Below, piece by piece: positions 12,101 to 26,474 of a DNA stretch of 64,000 nt (positions within the stretch are counted from its first letter, which is position 1; every line of letters begins with the position of its first letter). The notes below the pieces were generated by a model. That model was not told the origin of the DNA. It did no database searches and was given only the letters and a program-made list of their open reading frames with translations. Made by a program: the position numbers and the translations under genes. The DNA is from Xestospongia muta (Eukaryota > Porifera > Demospongiae > Haplosclerida > Petrosiidae). The stretch covers positions 4,206,643 to 4,270,642 of the forward strand of contig OY848927.1 of the NCBI GenBank assembly GCA_963693285.1. Direction: 5' to 3'.

Positions 12101-14579
12101 ACTCAATGATATAGTGACATTATAGAAAGCAGCAGAATCTATTGTATTAAAGAAAATACATAATGATTTTCTTACTCCTTACCTAAACAGATGACTCCTA
12201 CATCTTTACCATGATAACAATTATCTACTCCTATACCACTTATATAAGAGCACTCAGTTAGACTGTTCTCGTTGCCATGACAACCAACAGATGTCATATG
12301 AACTGGTCCAACTCCTCTTCCAAAAAATGCACCATAAACTGGAATAGCTCCTGTATATATAGAACGTAATGGTCACTTTATTGACTAGTGAATTCCTCAC
12401 TTAATGTCTGATATCCAACTTGTCTACATGTTACTAGAGCATCTTGTTCATCCCATCCATTACTACACACACTACCCCAGTATCCATCAAGACATATCTC
12501 AACTCTACCCTCATTTAATTGTCTTCCATTAGATAAACGAATAACTCCAACATTTGTGCATGGCTCTGCAAAGTAATGAAGATAATGTATATTAGTTAAA
12601 ATTATTATACCTGACTGTGATTTCATCTGACAATCCACACCTGCTCTGACATCATCATACCAGTATCTCAAATATCTATAATGCCATGGGTTATAATAAT
12701 AACAATTACTCAGTGATGTTTCATTTCCATTACAACTGAAATATTGATATCCAACACTTCCACTTTTAGTTTTCCAAATTATATCTGTGATAGCTACTGA
12801 CCCTACACAATAAACTAAAGTATTCACTGTCATATAACCAATTTATCTTACAATTATCATAATATCCAAGTTGTCTACATACAATTTTAGCAGAAGAATA
12901 AGACCAATAATTTGCCTCTGCTGTCATCCATATTCCATCTATACATATCTCAACTTTGCCTTCATTACCACTTTCTCCATCCACTAAACGAACTGACCAA
13001 TTAGTGCAGTTGACTACATCTGTAGATATAAAGGAATTACTATAACTAGTTTTTGTATAGTAGTAATTGACCTGGACAATAGATTCCAGCGGTATAAGTA
13101 CATGTACTATGATATCCATAGTTATTCTTTGAGCATTGAGTTAAAGACGTTTCACTACCTATACAGTTAAATCCATCCCATACTAATGGTGCAGTGTCTT
13201 GACTTCCTCCAAAGAATGATAACTGACTATAAGCATGCCCTTTAAATGAAGAATAGTTAAAAGCTGAATAACATTAAACTTACAGTTGCTGTTAGAGTAT
13301 CCAAGTTGTCTACATGTAACATTCCCATTTGCTGTGTAATACCAGTAATTACCACATATAAATCCCCACACTCCACTTCTACATATTTGTATATCTCCTT
13401 CATTTGGACTATTTCCTCCAACTAATCTGATATCTCCTTCAGTACAGTATGTAGAGTCTGAAAGATAATGAAGTCATTATTACCATTTGTACAATATATT
13501 AACATTATCTTACTATAACATCTGACTCCAGCAGTACGACCATAATAACAGGATAAACTAGGATTATATTGATAACTACATGATAGTAGAGATGTCTCTG
13601 AACCACTGTAACTACATTGGACATTCCAAATAATTTGTTGTAAGTTTCCATCTCCAAATTGTGATGATGTATAAAATGATACCCCTAGAATATCCACAGT
13701 TAATACTATGTATATACTAATGAATACTAGTTTACATGTTGGGACATATCCCAGTTGTCTACAGACAACTTGAGCATCTCTTCTGTCCCAAGAGTAACCA
13801 CAGACAGTTCCCCATTCTCCATTGACACATATTTCTACTCTTCCTTCATGTGGAGTGGAACCATTTACTAATTTAATGTTACCATGAGTACAACCAGTGG
13901 AAACTATGAAAATATAAATATTGAATCATATAATATATAATATAAAAAACCTTTTTCTATACACCTGACTCCAACATCAGTGGAGTGACTATACCCATAA
14001 GGATATAAGTCAAAACTACAGTCATCCAGAGTAAGCTCATTTCCATTACAACCAAGGTATACAAAAACAACAGGACCTGATCCTTGTCCATAGTTTCTAA
14101 ATATCAGTACACCTATATAGAACAAAGTAAAGTTATCACAGTCCAGAGTACATCTCAAATTACGTGGTTCCTGATGACCCAGCCACCTGCAGACAACTTT
14201 CCCATCATTTACATCAAACCCACTACTGGACACAGTTCCCCATACTCCATTACTGCAGTACTCTACTCTGCCCTCAACCTTATTAGGACCATTAGTTCCA
14301 ACAAGACGTGTAGAACCATTTATACAGCTGTCTGTGTGCAGGAATGATAAAAGAATCAATACAATCCTGTATTACCTATTACTGTCTCTCCCATACATCT
14401 GATACTTGCTCTATGATGAACACCAGGATATGAGAAACAAGATGCACTACTACTATAAAGGCAGTCCAGTAATTTTATTTCATTTCCGATACATCTCCAG
14501 TCTGTTAGTGTTGGTATTCCATGTCCAGTACCAAAGTAGTTAGATGATAAATACTGTGCACCTATATATACCAAATATC

Positions 14580-14612
<33 letters not shown>

Positions 14613-16407
14613 CTGTTGCTGGAAGACTTAACTGTCTACAAACTACAAATGCTTCTTGATAGCCCCAGTTATTATCACACACAGAAGTCCAAGCTCCATT
14701 ATAACATACTTCAACTGTTCCTTCATTTGGTACCAGTCCATCAGTGAGACGAACATCACCTTGTGTACAGGAGTTAGCTAGAATATAAAATTATGATAAT
14801 TATGTGATTAGTAGTATAGTATCTATACCTGGACAAACCACACTAACATCTTCATAGTGAGAGCAACTATAAGGATAACCAATATTATATCTTCTTCTGC
14901 ACTTTAAAAGACTACTCTCAGTACCAGTACAGTTGAGATGATTTAACCATATTGGTCCACTACCTTGTCCATAAATTGCATTTGGATAGTATGTCACAGC
15001 TATTAAGTATTAAATGTATGTAGTAATAATTTTATTCTCACTTTGTCCTCTATCTACTTCATATCCTAATTGTCTACAAGCAACTTTAGCATCATTAGTG
15101 TCAAAAGAGTCATCACATACAGTACCCCAAATAAAATTTATACAAATCTCCAGTCTTCCTTGATTAGTGAGACCTCCATTTACTAACCTTAAAGATCCAT
15201 GCTCACAATTGTCATTAAAAGTACCTGATGTAAATAAATAGAGAAGACAAAAGTTTTCTGATGAGTGCATACATATAAAGGACAACGAGACTACCTTGAA
15301 AAAGAGACCAAATAAGATTATTGAAATAAGATTTTCATAGTTGTATAAAGAGATGTTGTATATAAATTGGACATTCGTTCACTTTCCACCTAGCATGCTA
15401 TAACTGCTAGAGGTCATATCTGACATAATTTTGGCCCTTGTGTGCACCTTCATATATAGATGTGTCTATTTTACAGTTTTAATCTATTGTTGTGTATCTT
15501 TTGAGAGTGTTAAATGTAATTAACCTGCTTACAATATTTACCAACACACATAAAATGTTTAGGGTTTAGGAAGATTGGGATGGATCTAGTAACAGTATAA
15601 AATATAGTGTAATACTGATGATACCACTCCTATAATCATCAAAACATTTTGACACAAACTGTATGTCACAGCTTCTATCACAAATGCTTTGAAAACAGGC
15701 AAAGCATCAGAATTTCAAAATCCTTTTACAAAACACATTGTTGAACTATTCATTTCTCCTATAGTATAAGTATCATAGCTTTAATATTTGGATTAATTCA
15801 AGAAAATTAAAGAATTTTTAGCATGACAATCTTACCTTTTACACAGTACAGCTGTGACATAAGAAATATTAGTATCCAATTCTTCAACTAAAGTAAGTAA
15901 ACACTAGCTAACCTCAACACAAATAGTCGTTTTTAGGGAATAGATTCCTACATTAGCTATATTAAGAATTCCTAAACCAGTCATTCGTGGTTAAGTAATT
16001 ATATTAAAAATCCAGACCCTACCAGTAAAGTAAAATTGATTGCAATTATTATTAGAATAAGACACCAGTACATATAGGCATATTGACTATAACCTTATAC
16101 CTATATAATATTATGAAGTAGGATGCTAGACTCTGAGTATTTATAATGTCTTAGTTCACTATATATTGACAGTTGTACATCTATTCATTGATATTCATCA
16201 AAAGCACATACAACATATAAATAGCTAAAGGATTACTTATTATTCTTTAAGTTTAACAAAACTAAACATGCAGTCTAAATACATATATATATATATTTAA
16301 CATGATATTTTGCACTCTGCTGACAATAATATGATAGCAATAATTTAAGTTAGTGATCATGATCTTATATATAATGTTTTTTTTACCTTAACAGATGAAT
16401 GCTGCAT
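9118..16407 (-). CDS. Receptor gene B: SRCR x7, Ig-like x5, two Cys-rich modules, TM, tail (1696 aa)
   Basis: Complete 26-exon gene and the reference copy for the array. Exons: 16387-16407, 15836-15887, 15042-15224, 14829-14999, 14613-14777, 14376-14561, 14164-14331, 13951-14112, 13736-13903, 13514-13684, 13284-13457, 13072-13239, 12852-13019, 12611-12802, 12401-12565, 12183-12350, 11848-12138, 11459-11803, 11005-11409, 10684-10953, 10591-10637, 10292-10547, 9977-10246, 9886-9932, 9464-9837, 9118-9421. The sum is 5091 bases, an exact multiple of three. Protein: signal 1-24; SRCR1-7 about 25-827; Ig1 828-924 (C...W...C); Ig2 925-1039 without the usual Cys pair; Ig3-like 1040-1174; Ig4 1175-1264 plus a Cys-rich module to 1365; Ig5 1366-1455 plus a second module; TM about 1569-1598 ([20 protein letters not shown]); tail with VQYTAES, LHYSVA and a C-terminal DVYEAPYN. 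A type I surface receptor. The upstream ATG used by the read-through frame in C and E is ACG here, which supports the spliced start. Confidence 0.9.
14584..14612. repeat. (ATT)n tract in SRCR2 intron of gene B
   Basis: Nine to ten ATT units directly at the 5' splice site of exon 14613-14777. Confidence 0.8.
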
Positions 16408-17995
16408 CTTTACTATGATTAGACTACTTCTATTCGTTGAGAAGTTAAGGATGAGAGGATCCTGTGTATTCAAGTAGGCATGGAATGGCTATTCGAACAG
16501 CACAAAGAAATTAATACTTATTCTAGCAAGCTAGCACCTCCTCCTTTATGATAAGCTGGTGGGCAGTCTTATGGTGCCAAGTATAACAACAAATGTCATA
16601 TTATACCCTAATAAAGTGATGCATACGTCATAATGTCACGTAACAAGAATTGAGCCATGGGGGTCTAGAAGCAAATTGGCTGTCTCATTGGAAAGTGTGT
16701 AATGTGGTCATACTGTCATGAAATTACAATTGCTATATTTATCACACTGTTCATCTCAATAGTTTACAGGTATACATATCTCATTAGGAGATTTGTTGAA
16801 AATTATGCCAAATTTAGCTTCTGCACATATTTGCAATTTTTTGGTCTAGAGTTTTTCCTACCCAACTTATTGTGGTAATGTTTTTATGCAAGCATTCATG
16901 AGATGTTCAAAGTTTGACCAAAACTATGGTGATAAAAGCTTATCTTTATAGAGTGCACAATCTCATGTTATATACATGTCATTATTGTTGCTATATATTA
17001 TTATATCACTGTAAAAATTAATTTAATAAAATTAATCAGTTATTTTAAAAGTCAATTTGTAGCTCACATTAGTGGATTACTATGGAAACTAGAACTCATG
17101 ATCAGTACTATATAATTTGTTGGTATGTTGTACTATTACAAAGCAACAAGTTATACAGTGAGTAATTCACATGAATTTTAATTCATAGTAATTCACCCTT
17201 GCCATGTAAGCTATAAATTAGTTGTTAAATAACATATTAATTTTTATAGAGTGCACAATCTAATGTTACATATATCATCATTATTGTTATAGACTATGTT
17301 TTTATTTTTTGTTAATCTTATTAATAGTAAGTAACCGTTAGCTATATATATGTTGTATGTGCTTTTGATGAATATCAATGCATAGATGTACAAATGTCAA
17401 TATATATTGAACTAAAACACTATTAAAACTCAGAGTCTAGCAAACTACTTCATAATATTGTATAGGTATAAGGATTATATAGTTAATAAGCCTATACGTA
17501 CTGATTTCTTATTCTAATAATAACATATATAGTCAATCTGATAGTATCCTAGGATTGAAAACAGCATCATATTTACTTTCAGTTTGTATCAAATAATTTG
17601 CTACATACTTGTAACCTGTATAACCATATATTGGTTAATCAATCAATCAATTGTTATAATGGTTCCCGTAGTTTGTTTTTACTTTAATGATTTAGGGTGT
17701 GAGTTTTAATGCAATAAGTAAATAAAAAACACTTTCTAAAAAGTAAATCTAATATATGGATGGCTAATGTCAGTCCAATATGAAAAGTGCTAACAAGATA
17801 GTAAGGATGGCAATTGCATCATCCCTACATAATAGTACAGGGATAGATGCAAAAATATATCACTGATATTGTGTTTGAGTTGACTAATCCTTTCGATATT
17901 AGTAATAGTTTAAATTGTTGTTGATGAAAATGCAAATATCTTGTGTATAATATCTTTATAGACTAATTAAAAATTATCCATGATCATGTCATTAT

Positions 17996-18159
17996 ACCTT
18001 AAAGATCCATGTTCACAGTAGTCATTACATTGAACTTAAGACAGAGAATAGTCAAATGTAGTGAGTATATAAATTATGACTTGTAGATTACCTTCAAAAT
18101 ACAAGACCAATAAGGTTATCAAAGTACAAGCATGCCGGTGTGAGCTACTCTACTAGCTT
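17996..18159 (-). pseudogene. SRCR1 exon relic 1 (gap B-C)
   Basis: Copy of the 6089-6250 relic, carried by duplication of the whole gap. It has the same disrupting changes. Confidence 0.5.
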
Positions 18160-19180
18160 ATGATTTATCTTTTATATAGTGTGGATCAATTAAGAATATC
18201 TGACAAAACAAAAATTACATGTAAACAGAATACACAATTAGTACATGTATATGTACATAACAACATTATGAAAATATAGTGTGTTGTAGTTGATATTTGA
18301 GAAATGATCGAAAGAGGTCTAAAAGCAAGCAGGACTTGTGTCAATAATAATCCATTTAGTTATTTGATCATTTGAGAAAAACATACAAACATGTTTTATG
18401 GTTGATGGTTTTAGTTAGTTATATATACATTATAATAGTGTACTGGATACAACTGTCAACATGATATACCACTTAAATCTGTTCAGATAGAATTAAATTG
18501 TGAACTATAAATATAACATTCCTCATTTCAAAGGCATTCAAAAGAGAACAGTATCATTCATTTTGAATATTGGATTTTCATTGTCAGTATTTTGCATAAA
18601 AATCTGTCTTTTAAACCTGCTTGTTTGTTTGTTTGTTTAGTTCTAGTGGTACCTACATGCAAAAGTCCTAAAATTGTTTTATACTATATGGGTATGTTTG
18701 TTTTCATCATTTTATTGTATTGCTGCATTTCGGTACTTAGTATAAATTTGATTATAAACACTTACAGAATTGATTTTAATTTTTAGGATTACATCCAAAC
18801 ATGCAGTATACATGTATCATGTAAGCATAAATTATTTTGTTGTTTCTTCCTTTACAAGTCATTATCATCTCTTAACAAAGAAAACACATTAGAGGAAAAC
18901 ACAACAGTAATTATATTATACAAATGTATACATAATATCAGCAATAGGCTATATACCAGGTAGCTAATTAGCTACATGTATGGTCAATTATATGTATGTG
19001 TATATTACTAAGTAGTTTATTAACATGCATCTGTTCTTAGAATTATCAAAATGTAAAGCCATATAAGAAATCCTGGAGGGAATAAAAACTTACTTACTAG
19101 AATGACATCTTTGTTGATATGGTTTAAAAGTAATACATGTCAATGTACTTGTGTACTGTTGCAATACTAGTAGACTTCAG

Positions 19181-19330
19181 AATATTGAATCCATCTACAT
19201 TTACTTTGGCCAACCTTCAGACCCCATGCTCATAACGTTTGACCACACCTTCAACAGGATGAAAGATGAAATTAATCAATTTAAGACCCATCCTCTATTC
19301 TCAAAAGTGGTGATGACTATTTGTCCAGCA
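19181..19330 (+). pseudogene. Exon-like block, 50 codons, unknown family (gap B-C)
   Basis: Duplicate of the 7362-7511 block. All 150 bases read the same as the first copy, including both splice-like borders, while nearby bases just outside (for example after 19370) differ. Absent from the C-D, D-E and E-F gaps. Function unknown. Confidence 0.4.
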
Positions 19331-19670
19331 GTAAGTCCATACTTTGTTGTGTATTATAATACTGGTCCCCACCTCCTAAAACATAAACATTACCTATACG
19401 CAACAAAAGTATGACTTTCTGCTGGAGAAATAGCCGCTACCTCCAGGGTACATTTGTGTCAACATTCTTATGATAATTTTATCTTGTCACATGGTATATA
19501 TAGCATAGTGTATACATAAGTTATTAACTGTTAATAAAAACATTTATATTAGAAGAGTCTTCAATTATTATACGTATCAAAAAGCATAATGTTATATTTC
19601 ACTACACCCTGCTAATCAATAACATAACTGTCATCATGTTCCTCCCTCTATCCCCTCTAAGTAATTATTT

Positions 19671-19752
19671 AATTCCAGTTGTCCTCAATTAGTAGTACTC
19701 CCATTAATTAACCTTAAAGATCCATGTTCATAGTTTCATATTAAAGGTACCT
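19671..19752 (-). pseudogene. SRCR1 exon relic 2 (gap B-C)
   Basis: Copy of the 7853-7932 relic with the same stop codons. The relic therefore existed before the A-B and B-C gaps were duplicated. Confidence 0.6.
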
Positions 19753-20913
19753 GCCAGAGCCAGCAGAAAATTATAGCTAATACAATCTGCATCAGTGAAA
19801 TTATACCTTGTGTGTAACCAAGAGTAGTGTGTGATAAGAAGAAATAGACACCACTTTTTCTAATGCTAGTTTGATGAAGCTAAAGAGCTAACAGTTATAC
19901 TTTTCATAAATAGTTTCATAGTAAAACTCATAAACTGTTGTGACAGAGTTCATAAATAAGAAAGATTTTAATTTCATTCATGTTTTATAAATATCATCGT
20001 TTTTGTTTATGTACACTGACGATATTAAATACATATTTTAATATTTTAGCAATTTAGTGACTACATTAAAATTGGAGTTGTGTACTAAATTAAAATATTA
20101 ATAGAACTTTATGGTATAATATTTTAAGTATATTTTATACCTGTAGTTTAGTGTATAGGAAGATTTAGGGGGTGGGTTTTTATTTTAGTATAAAATAATG
20201 TATAAAAGTTACACGACATATATAGCTAAAATTATAGGTTAAATTGGAAGTGGCATTGAATGCATGCTAAAATAATGACTTGTTTAATATTGGTAAATTT
20301 TGTAAACACAATAGTAGTTTTAAAGGTAGTAGTCATTATAATAGCAGTCATTGGTTTATTAGCCATACCAAAATCTGGTCCTAAGCTCTTGTGTCCCAAT
20401 GTCCAGTCCTATCCACAAAACATTTAGCTATCTTTGTTTGAAATAAGTGGTCTTAGGATTACCTTTTAACTTGAATATATAATCTGATGATTACTTATAC
20501 AAACACTATGTATGCTTTATTAGGTATCAATATTTTCAGATAATAAATGACCAATCTAATGAACCAGCAAGTGTCTGGTTCACTACACTAACAAAATGAC
20601 AATCATGTTGTGATAAAATATTGTCTACCAATTTTTTGTCTTAGAATAAAATAATTTAGTATTATCCAAAACTTCATTCCAGTCAGAAACAGCTATACTC
20701 TATCACATTGACTCTGACATTAAATATTTGGTTGTCATAGCTACTGAGCAATGAAAACAATAATTAATAAAGTTTAAAATAATGACACTACTAATGCAAC
20801 ATAATAACGACTGTGTGAGTGTGTACTTTTTAACAGCTAACTATTGATACTAACAATAAAAACATTGAGACTAAACTATATATACTGCAAACAATGATAT
20901 ATAACATTGAAAG

Positions 20914-23900
20914 TTAGTTATACAATGGTTCATAAATATCATTGTCTTCGCATGTTGACATCATTGCTTCATTTCCTTTGCATTTCTCATTTGAGATGGC
21001 AACTGCTGGTTTTATTGGTTGTGTATTATTGAGTGCTTTGGGATCTGTACTTGATGTTTGCCCCGTATGATAACGTGGTACACTGTAATGTAGTGTACTG
21101 TTTAGTAGCTCATTACTATCAATAGAAACAGACATGGACTCTGCAGTGTATTGTACTTCCTCTTGTGGTTTTGAAGTCTTTGTTGTTCTACCTTTTCTTG
21201 ATTTCAATAATATAGCACTATACAATACATTAAATTATTATAACATAATATATACTTACATGATTATAATAGTGATTATTCCATATAGTATTGTAGCACT
21301 AATAAACCCAGCAAAAAACAGTCCAGTCAAAATTCCAATAATATTGTTCTCCTTTTGATTTAGATTAGTACTGGTTATCACTTTTAATTTTTGTCCATTA
21401 ACTATTAAAGTTGTATTCCTTCCTTGACTGAAATCTCTCTCCAGTTGTTCAACTATCTCTGATGCTGTAAGGAGACCATTACTAGAAGAATAAATGAAAG
21501 TAGTAGAGAAAATCAGATTGTTATTAGAACATAATTGACTGCTGTCATTAAATGAACCATTAACTAATGAACAACTACATGATAGTTGAGCACGTTCCTT
21601 TATAGCAGACTCTATTGCTGGAATTTGGAGATCCTAAAGAGAAGAAAAAATTGGGAACAATCTTTCATTATAATTTCTTACATTCCAATGATGACAACTG
21701 TCAACTTGTAAATACAGAGATAGTTTAGCTAAAAATGGAATATTAAAACAATTGTCATTATGAATATCTAACCTTCTTCCTTCAAATATACATTTGATTC
21801 AATCTCAATGACTGTATTATTGACTACACACTTATACACTCCATATTTACTACCAGTTTGATCTCTTACAGTATTATAGACTAATTGAGATGATCCAATA
21901 ATGTTAGTAATAGACAGTCCATTCTTCATCAGTGTAATGTTATAATATAGAGGATAACCACCACTAACTGAACACACTAACTCAGCATTAAATGTTGAGT
22001 TAAAACTGATTTTATCTGTTGTCAAGTTTGCTGACAGACTTCCTATACAGCAATACTTAAAATATTAATATTTATATCAGTACTGACCCAGAGTTAATTT
22101 TTGTTCATTAACTATTAAAGTTGTATTCCTTCCTTGACTGAAATCTGTCTCCAGTTGTTTTACTATCTCTGATGCTGTAAGGAGACCATCACTAGCAGCA
22201 TAGATGAAAGTAGAGGAGAAAGTCAGAATATTATTAGAACAAGATTGACTACTTTCTTTAAAGGAAGCATTAATTAATGAACAACTACAGGAGAGTTGAG
22301 CATGTTCCTTTATAGCAGACTCTATTGCTGGGATGTGGAAATCCTGTAAAGAAACAAACATTAATGCTTCATTATAAGTAACTTACATTCCATTGATGAC
22401 AGCTATCAACTTTAAAGTTTAGTGTCAGTACAGCTAAATTTAGATATCATTATATATTACAGTATGTAAAATATCTAACCTTCTTCCTTCAGATGTACAC
22501 TTGATTCAATCTCAATGACTGTATTATTGACTACACACTTATACACTCCATATTTACTACCAGTTTGATCTTCCTCAGTATTATAGACTAATTGAGTTGA
22601 TCCAATAGTGTTAGCAATAGACAGTCCATTCTTCATCAGTGTAATGTTATAATATAGAGGATAACCACCACTAACTGAACACACTAACTCAGCATTAGAT
22701 GTTGAGTTAAAACTGGTTTTATCTGTTCTCAAGTTTACTGATGGAGTTTCTATAATAAAGATTTAATCATAATATTATATTTAGTTGTATTAGTACTAAC
22801 CATAGTATTCCAGTCTTTGTACTATAGAATCTATGACAATAGTTGCTAAATTGAGATAACTGAAAGAAGTCAGGAAGTTTTGATATGAGTTACTACAACT
22901 CAATGATGAGAGTATTGTTGAAGATGTAAGAGTTAGTTGAGACTCATAATATCCAGAGTGTAACACAGTAGGATTCTTAATACTCAAACTATAATATGGT
23001 TCAGAATATAATCCCAAGTGACTACTGTTCATTCCTGAGGTAACCCTACTACCATCATGATACCAAATTACTTGTACCTCATTACTGTATTGTTTGTCCT
23101 CATTAAGAAAACTAATGACTACAGCTTTCTGGGTTGTCTTATTAAAACCAGTGACAGGATAAGTAGATGAACATCTAGCTGACTTTGTAATATCATCTCT
23201 CTCTCCTAAATTAATAACAAGTTTATGTTAGTTATACAAAGTGTCCTAGCTTACTTTCAACAGAGACATAGAACACAGCAGGATTCAATACTGGATAATG
23301 TCTTAGAAGTTGTAGGACTTTCTGTTCACAGTCTCTATTGTAGTGATACAGTCTGAGACCATCAAATTTAACAGAGTATTCTCCTACATCTTCTTTAGTA
23401 ATATTGGTAATAATCAGTGTCTTATTATCATTAGTAATACTGTACTTGTTGTAGGTATTAACAATCTGTTGATCATTATGATACCAGTTGAATTCACGAA
23501 GATAGTCAGTAATAAAACTATCAGTTATATCAACTGTGAGGTTGACATTAGACCCAATAGTAGTAGATTTATTTCTTTTGCCAAAAGGATGAAGAAGACC
23601 TAAATGGACATTGCCAAATGGTTTACACAACTGCATAGTTTTACCTTTAATAGATATTTCTATATGTCCTCTCCCCAATGTTGCTCCATTATATTTAACA
23701 ATACAGTAGTAATTCCCTTGTTGTGTATGTCCTATAGGAACAGTCATTGTCACATTGGGATAGGTAGAAATAGGTTGTGATAATGTAACTCCTGACACAG
23801 TAGTCCTCCATTCATATGTAGTGTTAATAGGAGGACTTGGAGAGACATTACAATGAAGTGTCACTTTACTACCAATAGTTACAGAGGACTGGTTTGAACT

Positions 23901-26388
23901 CAATGATATAGTGACATTATAGAAAACAGGAGAATCTATTGTATTAAAGAAAATACATAATGACTCTCTCACTCCTTACCTAAACAAATGACTCCTACAT
24001 CTTTACCATGATAACAATTATCTACTCCTATACCACTTATATAAGAGCACTGAGTTAGATTGTTCTCATTGCCATGACAACCAACAGATGTCATATGAAT
24101 TGGTCCAATACCTCTTCCAAAAAATGCACCATACATTGAAATAGCTCCTATTTATATAGAAGGTAATGGTTACTTCATTGACTAGTGAATTGCTAACTTA
24201 ATGTCTGATATCCAGCTTGTCTACATGTTACTAGAGCATCTTGTTCATCCCATCTATTACTACACACACTACCCCAGTATCCATCAAGACATATCTCAAC
24301 TCTACCCTCATTTAATTGACTACCATTAGATAAACGAATAACTCCAACATTTGTGCATGGCTCTGCAAAATAATGAAGATAATGTATATTAGTTAAAATT
24401 ATCATACTTGACAGTGATTTCATCTGACATTCTACACCTGCTCCAACATCATCATACCAGTATCTCAAATACCTATAATACCATGAACTATGATAATAAG
24501 AACAATTATTCAATGATGTTTCATTTCCAATACAACTGAAATATTGATATCCAACTCTTTCATTTTTAGTTTTCCAAATTATATCTGTGATAGCTACTGA
24601 CCCTACAATAAGCTAAAGTATTCACTATCATATAACCAATTTATCTTACAATTGTCATAATATCCAAGTTGTCTACATACAATTTTAGCATGAGAATAAG
24701 ACCAATAATTTGCCTCTGTTGTCATCCATATTCCATCTATACATATCTCAACTTTGCCTTCATTATTACTTTCACCATCCACTAAATGAACTGACCAATT
24801 AGTACAGTTAACTACATCTGTAGATATAAAGGAATTACTATAACTAGTTTTTGTATAGTAGTAATTGACCTGGACAATAGATTCCTGCAGTATAAGTACA
24901 TGTACTATGATATCCATAGTTATCCTTTGAGCATTGAGTTAAAGATGTTTCACTACCTATACAGTTAAATCTATCCCATACTAATGGTGCAGTGTCTTGA
25001 CTTCCTCCAAAGAATGATAACTGACTATAAGCATGCCCTTTAAATGGAAATACTTAAAAGCTGAATAACATTAAACTTACATTTGCTGTTAGAGTATCCA
25101 AGTTGTCTACATGTAACATTCCCATTTGTTGTGTAATACCAGTAATTACCACATATAAATCCCCACACTCCACTTCTACATATTTGTATATCTCCTTCAT
25201 TTAGACTATTTCCTCCAACTAATCTGATATTTCCTTCAGCACAATATGTAGAGTCTGAGAGATAATGAAGTCATTATTACCATTTGTACAATATGTTAAC
25301 ATTATCTTACTATAGCATCTGACTCCAGCAGTACGACCATAATAACAGGATGAACTAGGATTATATTGAGGGCTACATGATAGTAGAGATGTCTCTGAAC
25401 CACTGTAACTACATTGGACATTCCAAATAAGTTGTTGTAAGTCTCCATCTCCAAATTGTGATGATGTATAAAATGATGCCCCTAGAATATCCACAGTTAA
25501 TACTATGTATATATCAATGAATACTAGTTTACATGTTGGGACATATCCCAGTTGTCTACAGACAACTTCAGCATCTCTTCTGTCCCAAGAGTAATCACAG
25601 ACAGTTCCCCATTCTCCATTGACACATATTTCTACTCTTCCTTCATGTGTAGTGGAACCATTTACTAATCTAATGTTACCATGAGTACAACCAGTGGAAA
25701 CTATGAAAGTATAAATATCGAATGATATAATATACAACATAACAAAACCTTTTTCCATACACCTAACTCCAACATCATAGTAGTGAGTGTAATAATAAGG
25801 ATATGAGCTAAAACTACAGTCATCCAGAGTGAACTCATTTCCATTACAGTCAAGGTTTACAAAAACAACAGGATTTGATCCTTGTTTATAGTTTCTAAAT
25901 ATCAGTACACCTACATAGAACAAACTAAAGTTATCACAGTCCAGAGTACATCTCAAATTTACGTGGTTCCTGATGACCCAACCTCCTGCAGACAACTTTC
26001 CCATCATTTACATCAAACCCACTACTGGACACAGTTCCCCATACTCCATTACTACAGTACTCTACTCTGCCCTCAACCTTATTAGGACCATTAGGCCCGA
26101 CTAGACGCATAAAACCACTTGGACAGCTGTCTGTGTGCAAGAACGATAAAATAATCATTAAAATCCTGTATATTACCTATTATTATCTCTCCTATACATC
26201 TGATACTTGCCCTATGATAAACACCAGGATATGAGAAACAAGATGAACCACTGGTATGAAGGCAGTCCAATAAACTTGTTTCATTTCCAATACATCTCCA
26301 GTTAGTTAGTGTTGGTATTCCATGTCCAGTACCAAAGTAGTTAGATGATAGAGACTGTGCACCTATATACACCAAACATCAAGTGATA

Positions 26389-26474
<86 letters not shown>

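Larger units (their letters stand above)
16408..20913. other. Gap B-C (intergenic)
   Basis: Near-duplicate of gap A-B, with the same relics and exon-like block but both microsatellites contracted. Contains the 5' flank of B and the 3' flank of C. No complete gene seen. Confidence 0.7.

Noticed and set aside
14544..14747. Plus-strand frames with poly-Tyr runs near SRCR2 (also 48994-49209)
   Set aside because: The Tyr run is the ATT repeat in the SRCR2 intron, and the rest is antisense to SRCR exons.
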